Of a stretch of DNA of 5,084 nucleotides, positions 1 through 5,084 are shown one piece after another. The notes under the pieces were generated by a model, which worked only from the letters and a program-made list of their open reading frames with translations, was not told where the DNA came from and ran no database searches. Positions within the stretch are counted from its first letter, which is position 1. Each line of letters opens with the position of its first letter. Source of the stretch: an uncultured Desulfomonile sp. Its GTDB lineage: Bacteria; Desulfobacterota; Desulfomonilia; Desulfomonilales; Desulfomonilaceae. The position numbers and the translations under genes are program-made. The stretch is from positions 1-5,084 of the forward strand of contig CAINUH010000290.1 of the NCBI GenBank assembly GCA_903853735.1, in the 5' to 3' direction.

Positions 1-26
1 TACATGTTTTACCTGGATTCTTCACC

Positions 27-58
27 AAAAAAAGTGGCATTCGCGATTTATAGAATCG
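27..58 (-). terminator. Possible weak terminator after the nitronate monooxygenase-like gene
   Basis: On the minus strand, about 30 bases past the stop codon, a short stem (CGATT/AATCG, arms 54-58 and 44-48, 5-base loop) is followed by a run of seven T (27-33). The T run starts ten bases after the stem and the stem is only five pairs with three A:T pairs, so this is a poor match to an intrinsic terminator. The rest of 1-86 holds nothing I can support. Confidence 0.22.
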
Positions 59-86
59 GCTGAATGTGAACACAGTGGCCGGAGAT

Positions 87-1232
87 CTATTTTGCAATCA
101 CGCTAGCCGGTAGCTTCCTGGTTAGGATGTCTACCGCCTCTTCCACCATCTCCTCCAGAACCTGCCGTGCGGGCTTAATATCGTGGATTAGTCCGGATAC
201 CTGCCCGGCGAGACCACCCACATAGTCGGTCTTGTTGGTCTCGATGAAGCCCCAAAGGAGCGCAGAAGAAATTAGGACCTGAGTAGGAAAGGGGAGGGGA
301 TCAAGACCCGATGCGTCCCACAACCTGTGATACTCATTCAAGCTCGCTCGTAAGGTCTTACCGGAATAAGCAGTGCTGACACGGGTATCCTCATCGGTTG
401 ACTTCAGAATTCGTTGCTTGTTGACGTCCAATGCGCCTCCTTCATCACTTGCCAGAAAACGCGTACCAACCCAAACGCCAATGCAGCCCATGGCCAATGA
501 GGCCGCAAGGCCCCGGCCGTCTCCGATACCGCCGGCGGCCAAAACCGGTACTGGCGCAGCAGCGTCGATGGCCTGAGGGAGCAGGGCCATTGTCCCAATC
601 CTTCCCGTGTGGCCACCCCCTTCATGTCCCTGGGCTACAATGAGATCCACGCCTGATTGAGCCATGCGGCGGGCATTTTTTGAATTACCGGTAATCCCTA
701 GCACCTTCATTCCGGCTGCATGAGCTTCCTCCACCATGAATCCGGGATTTCCGAGACCTGCGCAAAAGAGAGGGACTCGTTCTTCTATACAAACTTGGAT
801 GGACTCCTTTGGACGGTTGGTGGTGGTGTCCAACTTTATCATGACGTCCACATCAGGGAGTCCCATTTCAGCTCTCACTTTCTCTATCCACTCCCTGTGT
901 GACTCGGGAAGCTTCTTCAGCACCTCACTGAGTGGAAGTTCTTTTGCGCCACCGCCCGCCGGAAGGGCCACGCTCTTGGGCAGCAGCAGATCAACTCCAA
1001 ACGGCTTGTCTGTCTGCGTCTTAATCTCCCGTATGGCATCGCGGAGTTCCTCCACCGAAAAGCCACTTCCCCCAAGGACCCCAAGCCCTCCAGCCTCTGA
1101 GACAGCCACAACCAGTTCCACAGGAGCGCCGGTCTTTTCACCTATCAGCGTGGGGCCCATTCCTGCGCTTAGGATTGGATATTCGATTCCCAAGATGTCG
1201 CAAAGCTTTGTTTGCAGTGTTCTTTTTCCCAT
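87..1232 (-). CDS. Nitronate monooxygenase / 2-nitropropane dioxygenase family FMN protein
   Basis: A complete 381-residue single-domain TIM-barrel flavoprotein, probably cytosolic. Family members bind FMN and oxidise nitronates such as propionate-3-nitronate; relatives include the enoyl-ACP reductase FabK and NADH:quinone reductases. Visible signatures, in order: an N-terminal GIEYPILSAGMG segment (residues 15-26), the glycine-rich SEAGGLGVLGG (45-55), QGHEGGGHTG (201-210), whose His208 matches the family's conserved active-site histidine, and AAGGIGDGRG followed by GVWVGTRF (232-241, 252-259), the typical FMN phosphate-binding region. The C-terminal GGLAGQVSGLI stretch (339-349) is also usual for the family. 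I start at the ATG at 1232 because AAGGAG lies 6 bases upstream; an in-frame TTG at 1256 would add eight residues and would place this ribosome site inside the gene. It is divergent from the TetR gene. The family call is secure, but the true substrate is open: FabK-like or other redox roles cannot be excluded. Confidence 0.9.
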   Translation of the reverse strand: MGKRTLQTKLCDILGIEYPILSAGMGPTLIGEKTGAPVELVVAVSEAGGLGVLGGSGFSVEELRDAIREIKTQTDKPFGVDLLLPKSVALPAGGGAKELPLSEVLKKLPESHREWIEKVRAEMGLPDVDVMIKLDTTTNRPKESIQVCIEERVPLFCAGLGNPGFMVEEAHAAGMKVLGITGNSKNARRMAQSGVDLIVAQGHEGGGHTGRIGTMALLPQAIDAAAPVPVLAAGGIGDGRGLAASLAMGCIGVWVGTRFLASDEGGALDVNKQRILKSTDEDTRVSTAYSGKTLRASLNEYHRLWDASGLDPLPFPTQVLISSALLWGFIETNKTDYVGGLAGQVSGLIHDIKPARQVLEEMVEEAVDILTRKLPASVIAK

Positions 1233-1238
1233 TATTGT

Positions 1239-1244
1239 CTCCTT
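1239..1244 (-). promoter_or_regulatory. Ribosome binding site of the nitronate monooxygenase-like gene
   Basis: Read on the minus strand this is AAGGAG, six bases before the ATG at 1232. It is a near-perfect Shine-Dalgarno match at good spacing and decides the start in favour of ATG 1232 over the in-frame TTG at 1256. Confidence 0.8.
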
Positions 1245-1604
1245 CCACCAGAACAAAAAGCGTCTCGGATAAAGTCCAGTATTCCTCCTGCGCGGCTAAA
1301 CTTGGAGCCGTCAAGCGTCGGGATTACATTGGTTTGTAGAATAGCATTCAGTTCCAAAGAAAATCTAGTTCTAATTTTGCTCTGATCGCTGTCTGGTTAT
1401 CGGCACAATCAATTGTCTGATTAGCTGACGGTATCACCACAGGATGCCTACGTTTTTGGACCCTCAGCGGCGTTAACTTGGTCTGTTCTTTGACCGAAAA
1501 CTTCTTCTAAAGCCACTATGCCTCCAATCACACGAAATCCGCTTTCCTCTGTCTGGAAAGAACTCAATGTGGGTTCGAAAGCCCCTTTGCTCCAATCTAG
1601 CCTC

Positions 1605-1624
1605 GACTGATTCACCGTTCAGTC
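1605..1624. promoter_or_regulatory. Candidate operator: 20-base inverted repeat
   Basis: Perfect 6-base arms GACTGA and TCAGTC flank an 8-base centre. The overall size fits the palindromic operators bound by TetR-family dimers, and it lies in the intergenic region upstream of a TetR gene. Against it: the dyad sits about 34 bases upstream of the proposed -35 box, not over the promoter, and six-base arms can arise by chance in 500 bases. The assignment is inference. Confidence 0.3.
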
Positions 1625-1657
1625 ATCGTCCAAGAATGTTATTCGGAAACAAAATAC

Positions 1658-1687
1658 TTTACAGTGCTGTTAATGTGGTGTTAGACT
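1658..1687 (+). promoter_or_regulatory. Possible sigma70-like promoter for the TetR gene and downstream enzyme
   Basis: TTTACA (1658-1663, five of six matches to TTGACA) and TAGACT (1682-1687, four of six matches to TATAAT) are separated by 18 bases. Transcription would begin near 1694, which would leave a leader of about 60 bases before ATG 1755 and would argue against the alternative TTG start at 1692. The -10 match is weak, so this is only a candidate. Confidence 0.35.
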
Positions 1688-1754
1688 AATTTTGTCAAGA
1701 TCGGGAGAGTCTTTATCTCACCAATTCATCGTCATTGAACAGGATTCAGATTCC

Positions 1755-3005
1755 ATGCAGTCAGTCAGCGGTAATGTGAGCGATGATGTTGAGCCAAGCC
1801 GGCAAAATGGCTCTGCCTCGGCGACAAAATGGAAGATCCTGGCGGCGGCGGAAGAAGTGATGTCGGAGAAGGGCTTTGCCTCCTCATCCATTTCTGAGAT
1901 CGCTCGTAAAGCTAATGTGACCGATTCAGTTATTTACCAGTATTTTAAAGGCAAGCAACATCTTCTCTTTTCGGTGCCCGGCGAAAAATTGAAAAACCAG
2001 TTGGTTCTGTTGAAAGAGCATCTCGCAGGAATGCGTGACGTGCAGAGCCAACTGCAAAAAGTCATGTGGTTGCAACTCCGATACCATGACGCCCACCGTG
2101 GTTATGCGCGGTTGCTGCTTTTGGAATGCCGATCATTTGAGGCGTTTTATTCCAGTCCTGCGTATGAGATCCTGCGCGAATACACCCGTATAGTGTCTTC
2201 AATATTAGCTCGGGGAGTCAAAGAAGGAAGATTTCGCGCTGATGTCCCTATTCGGCTTATGCGTGATGCGATTCTAGGGACCCTGGACATGGTAACCATC
2301 AGCAATCTGACAATCGGAGAAGGGGAGTCGGGCGAGTCGGATTTCGAAGATGTCGTGAATCTGGTGGATTCCATGATTCTCGCGAATAGTCCGCTGGAAG
2401 GCGCGCGAATAAACCGTTTGGACGCCATATTTGACGCGGCGAAAAAAGTCTTTGCAGAGAAAGATTTTGCCAAGGCGACCATATCCGAGATTGCCAGTCT
2501 GGCGGGCGTAGCTGATGGGACAATTTACGAGTATTTCCAAAGCAAGGAAGATATTCTTCTTTCTATAGCCAAAAACCGACTCGGCTCCTATATGGAGAAG
2601 GTCACTGGCGCATTCGACATCAAGAGCCCGGATCGCAAGCTTCGCAGACTGATCAAGTACCATTTTTCCAGTTTCTTGAGTGACCAAGAGTTCCTGAAAG
2701 TGTTTCTTCTGCGACTCCACGTCACCGAGAGGTTCTACACGTCCGAGGCCTTTGAAGTATTCCGCAACTACTGCACATTAATCGAAGACGTCGTAGAGGA
2801 GGGGAAAGCCGCCGGTGTTTTTCGTGGCACGGTCAATTCCAGAGTTTTCCGCAACATGTTTCTCGGCGCCTTTGGCCATATGGCTATGCGATGGCTAATA
2901 TTACGTGAACCGGCTCAAGTGGACAGGATGGAGGAGATTGAGCAAGTAACCGAGCTTCTCACATCAGCAGTTATGGACAGCCCTTCTCATGAACGGGCGC
3001 AATAA
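1755..3005 (+). CDS. Tandem (fused double) TetR/AcrR family transcriptional regulator
   Basis: A 416-residue cytosolic DNA-binding protein, about twice the usual TetR length of near 200 residues, because it holds two full TetR units. Unit 1 (about 23-205) has helix-turn-helix SISEIARKANVTDSVIYQYF (45-64); unit 2 (about 218-408) has TISEIASLAGVADGTIYEYF (242-261). Aligned at an offset of 197 residues, 23 of 47 positions of the two DNA-binding domains are identical, and the ligand domains also align (FYSSPAYEILREY, 131-143, with FYTSEAFEVFRNY, 327-339), pointing to an internal duplication. A short linker near 206-220 joins them. I chose ATG 1755, which has AGGA ten bases upstream; an in-frame TTG at 1692 has no ribosome site and sits at the predicted transcription start, but would add 21 residues. 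The beta-oxidation gene follows after 73 bases, so control of acyl-CoA metabolism is likely by context. The ligand is unknown. Confidence 0.9.
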   Translation: MQSVSGNVSDDVEPSRQNGSASATKWKILAAAEEVMSEKGFASSSISEIARKANVTDSVIYQYFKGKQHLLFSVPGEKLKNQLVLLKEHLAGMRDVQSQLQKVMWLQLRYHDAHRGYARLLLLECRSFEAFYSSPAYEILREYTRIVSSILARGVKEGRFRADVPIRLMRDAILGTLDMVTISNLTIGEGESGESDFEDVVNLVDSMILANSPLEGARINRLDAIFDAAKKVFAEKDFAKATISEIASLAGVADGTIYEYFQSKEDILLSIAKNRLGSYMEKVTGAFDIKSPDRKLRRLIKYHFSSFLSDQEFLKVFLLRLHVTERFYTSEAFEVFRNYCTLIEDVVEEGKAAGVFRGTVNSRVFRNMFLGAFGHMAMRWLILREPAQVDRMEEIEQVTELLTSAVMDSPSHERAQ

Positions 3006-3062
3006 GAATGGCAGGGTCGTTGTACTGCCGAGAACAACAGATGCCGGCGATCGGGCCCGGCG

Positions 3063-3069
3063 AAAGGAG
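3063..3069 (+). promoter_or_regulatory. Ribosome binding site of the hydratase/dehydrogenase gene
   Basis: AAAGGAG lies nine bases before ATG 3079 and three bases before the in-frame ATG 3073. The wider spacing is the more normal one, so 3079 is preferred; the two choices differ by two residues. A possible GC-rich stem GCCGG/CCGGC (3043-3047, 3057-3061) ends just upstream of the site. Confidence 0.7.
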
Positions 3070-3078
3070 TGGATGAGG

Positions 3079-5084
3079 ATGAAAACTGACTTCAATCATG
3101 TGAGAGTAGAAGTTCAGGATGGCGTGGCAGTGCTCTTCATGAACAACCCACCGGTAAACCAGCTCTCGAAGCGCTTCGTAAAGGAATTGGCCGAAGCTAT
3201 TTCCAGCGGCTTCCATGACTCGGACGTCAAAGGAATCGTGCTGACTGGAACAGGAAAAAATTTCATAGCAGGCGCGGACCTCACGGAAATTTATAAATTC
3301 ACAGGGAAAGAGCCCTTGCCGCCTAGAGTGGAGACCATGTCGGATTTTCTCAACCAAATCGAGACGGGACCAAAGCCTGTGATAGCGGCAATCAACGGCA
3401 ATGCGCTCGGAGGAGGGCTTGAGATTGCCATGGCATGTCATTACCGGGTAGCCTCCACGGGTGTCCAGCTTGGGCAACCTGAGGTCAAGGTCGGGCTTAT
3501 CCCTGGAGCCGGTGGAACTCAACGCTTGCCGAGACTCGTAGGTTTGCCCAATGCCTTGGAAATGATGACTACCGGCAATCCAATCACCGCCGAAAAGGGG
3601 TTTGTCAGACGACTCATCGACGAAATAGCTGAACCTCAAGATTTAATGAACGTGGCTATTGGCGCAGCGCGTAAGTTTGTATCAGGGTCCCTGTCGCTTA
3701 ATAACAGGCGGACGCGCAATCGAAACAACCGACTTCCAAGCGCCAGTGAACTAAAAGCTGTTGCCGACGGCGCAAAGTTCATGGCCATGACCAAAGCAAA
3801 AGGCTATCTTGCGCCATTTAAAGTTATTGAAGCGGTAGAAAGAGGCCTCACCTTTGACATTGAAGCCGATATTCGAAGAGAGGGAGAGCTTTTTGTCGAA
3901 TGTGCTATCTCGGATGTGGCCAAAAACCTCATCGGCATATTTTTTAATACCAGGGCTGCCGGTCGGCTCCCGCGAATTGAAGGTATTAAACCGGCCCCGA
4001 TTCAAAAGGCGGTGATGCTGGGTGGCGGAGTCATGGGTTCAGGGATCGTCAACCTTTTGCTCAAAGGCGGCTTCGACACGGTTCTATGGGACATCAACCA
4101 GGAGGCTCTGGATAGAGGCATAGCGTCCATTAGAAAAACCTTCGATTATCCCATCAAGCAGAAAAAAATGACCCAGGCTGATCTGGAGTTAATGCTGAAA
4201 AAGCAGTTCAAAGCGACAACATCTCTTGAGGACGCGAAAGACGCGGACCTGATCATCGAAGCCGTGCTCGAAGATATGAATGTCAAGCAGGGCGTGTGGA
4301 AGAAGCTCGAAAAGATCTGTCGACCCGAATCTATATTTGCCACGAATACCTCTGCTTTGCCGATTACCGAGATAGCTTCAGCGCTCAATGACCCAGGGCG
4401 AATGATTGGCCTGCATTTCTTCAATCCGGCTCACCGCATGCAGCTCTTGGAGATCATTTGCGCCAAGAAAACGTCAGACGAAACATTGGCGACTTGTGTG
4501 GCGTTCGCTCGAAAGATCAAAAAAATTCCTGTCGTGGTAAATGACGCTCCTGGATTTTATGTTTCCAGACAACTCGGCGGGCTTTTTGGTGGGTCCGTAT
4601 ATTTGGTCGCCGATGGAGTAAACGGGAACCAAATAGAAAAGGCTATGAAAGATTTCGGGATGCCGATGGGACCGGCGGAGCTTGCCGATCTTACCGGCAT
4701 AGACATCAACCATCACGTTAACAAGACGTTCGAGCGAGAGTTGGGTGAAAGATATATGATCCATCCTCTTACGGAATTAATTTATCAAACCGGGTGTTAC
4801 GGACGAAAGACCGGGGCCGGATATATGGACTACAGTGGGGCCAAACCCGTGCCCAACAAAAAAGTCGAAGACGTCATCCAAGGCTATCTGACTGAAAACG
4901 CCGTCTCTCCCAAGAAACTTTCCGATCAGGATATCGTTGACGGTATGCTCGCCCTCGCAATAAATGAGGCTGCGTTTATGATCGAACAAGGAGTTTGCGA
5001 CAGGCCGCAAGACATGGATCTGGCCATGATCTACGGTACCGGATTTCCTCCGTACAGGGGCGGTATATTGCGGTATGCAGACAA
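3079..5084 (+). CDS. fadJ: Bifunctional enoyl-CoA hydratase / 3-hydroxyacyl-CoA dehydrogenase (FadB/FadJ type), C-terminus cut by window
   Basis: The alpha subunit type of the beta-oxidation complex: it hydrates trans-2-enoyl-CoA and oxidises the L-3-hydroxyacyl-CoA with NAD+, for a thiolase partner (FadA/FadI) not seen here. 668 residues are present with no in-frame stop; the family is near 700-730, so only the tail is missing. Order: crotonase domain (about 5-190) with oxyanion-hole segment IAGADL (63-68) and GNALGGG, and both catalytic glutamates, Glu115 (LEIAMAC) and Glu135 (GQPEVKVG), spaced 20 apart as Glu119/Glu139 in E. coli FadB. A helical linker follows. The Rossmann domain has GGGVMGSG (315-322) and Asp338 ending the second strand, as expected for NAD+. 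The dehydrogenase centre has Ser425 (NTSALP), His446 (GLHFFNPAHRM) and Glu458. Two C-terminal HAD domains follow (PMGPAELADLTGID near 557; GTGFPPYRGG near 654). FadJ versus FadB is uncertain, so the symbol is tentative. It probably shares a transcript with the tandem TetR gene. Confidence 0.93.
   Translation, partial: MKTDFNHVRVEVQDGVAVLFMNNPPVNQLSKRFVKELAEAISSGFHDSDVKGIVLTGTGKNFIAGADLTEIYKFTGKEPLPPRVETMSDFLNQIETGPKPVIAAINGNALGGGLEIAMACHYRVASTGVQLGQPEVKVGLIPGAGGTQRLPRLVGLPNALEMMTTGNPITAEKGFVRRLIDEIAEPQDLMNVAIGAARKFVSGSLSLNNRRTRNRNNRLPSASELKAVADGAKFMAMTKAKGYLAPFKVIEAVERGLTFDIEADIRREGELFVECAISDVAKNLIGIFFNTRAAGRLPRIEGIKPAPIQKAVMLGGGVMGSGIVNLLLKGGFDTVLWDINQEALDRGIASIRKTFDYPIKQKKMTQADLELMLKKQFKATTSLEDAKDADLIIEAVLEDMNVKQGVWKKLEKICRPESIFATNTSALPITEIASALNDPGRMIGLHFFNPAHRMQLLEIICAKKTSDETLATCVAFARKIKKIPVVVNDAPGFYVSRQLGGLFGGSVYLVADGVNGNQIEKAMKDFGMPMGPAELADLTGIDINHHVNKTFERELGERYMIHPLTELIYQTGCYGRKTGAGYMDYSGAKPVPNKKVEDVIQGYLTENAVSPKKLSDQDIVDGMLALAINEAAFMIEQGVCDRPQDMDLAMIYGTGFPPYRGGILRYAD

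Larger units (their letters stand above)
1233..1754. other. Long divergent intergenic region, no gene seen
   Basis: These 522 bases separate the divergent flavoprotein and TetR genes. I find no convincing open reading frame, tRNA or other RNA gene. Contents that may matter for control are three TCTG-rich repeats (TCTGATC at 1381, GTCTGGTTA at 1391, GTCTGATTA at 1415), a small inverted repeat ACAAT-CA-ATTGT (1405-1416), an imperfect 20-base dyad TTGGTC/GACCGA (1478-1497), a 20-base dyad GACTGA/TCAGTC (1605-1624), and a possible promoter at 1658-1687. No clear promoter could be assigned to the leftward gene. The size is large for a simple divergent promoter region, so decayed coding sequence or a small RNA is possible but not visible. 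Confidence 0.6.

Noticed and set aside
1..63. Possible tail of a plus-strand gene, or a 19-codon small ORF from the ATG at 4, ending in TGA at 61-63
   Set aside because: Only about 20 codons are visible, there is no ribosome site in view and no recognisable sequence, so it cannot be told from chance.
736..1272. Open frame of 178 codons on the plus strand
   Set aside because: It lies opposite the well-supported nitronate monooxygenase-like gene, has low-complexity Ser/Pro-rich translation and no recognisable domain.
1692..1754. TTG at 1692 as the TetR start
   Set aside because: It has no Shine-Dalgarno site and coincides with the predicted transcription start; ATG 1755 is preferred, though the added 21 residues cannot be fully excluded.
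2274..2720. Open frame of 148 codons on the minus strand
   Set aside because: It is antisense to the tandem TetR gene across its second DNA-binding domain and shows no domain of its own.
3019..3061. Stem candidates between the TetR and hydratase genes (GTTGT/ACAAC and GCCGG/CCGGC) as a terminator
   Set aside because: The stems are five pairs with loops of 9-10 bases and no T run follows, so they do not support an intrinsic terminator.
2971..3639. Open frame of 222 codons on the minus strand
   Set aside because: It is antisense to the crotonase domain of the hydratase gene, whose catalytic motifs are intact; the translation shows no family signature.

Overview
This window looks like bacterial chromosome: close-packed genes, Shine-Dalgarno sites, no introns, and roughly balanced base composition. 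The gene mix (a FadB/FadJ-type beta-oxidation protein behind a TetR-family regulator, beside a nitronate monooxygenase-like flavoprotein) fits a Gram-negative bacterium that degrades fatty acids or aromatic acids through CoA thioesters. A Desulfobacterota (deltaproteobacterial) origin is my best guess, but it rests on general family impressions and not on a diagnostic marker.

Layout. Positions 1-86 hold no supportable gene. Positions 87-1232 (minus strand) encode a complete 381-residue nitronate monooxygenase / 2-nitropropane dioxygenase family TIM-barrel flavoprotein with a strong ribosome binding site. Positions 1233-1754 are a long divergent intergenic region with no convincing gene. It carries a possible sigma70-like promoter for the rightward genes and several short inverted or direct repeats that could bind a regulator. 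Positions 1755-3005 (plus) encode an unusual regulator made of two complete TetR units fused head to tail. Positions 3079 to the window edge (plus) encode a bifunctional enoyl-CoA hydratase / 3-hydroxyacyl-CoA dehydrogenase, with 668 residues present and the C-terminus cut off by the window.

How the parts may work together. The regulator and the beta-oxidation enzyme share a strand with a 73-base gap and no clear terminator between them, so they are plausibly cotranscribed. By analogy with acyl-CoA-responsive TetR regulators of fatty acid degradation, the regulator may control this operon in response to an acyl-CoA; this is inference. The divergent flavoprotein could share that control, but its substrate cannot be told from sequence alone. 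The most unusual item is the tandem TetR: two DNA-binding and two ligand-binding halves in one chain, with different recognition helices. I see no mobile element, CRISPR array, tRNA or rRNA, and no clear evidence of a wholly new system.
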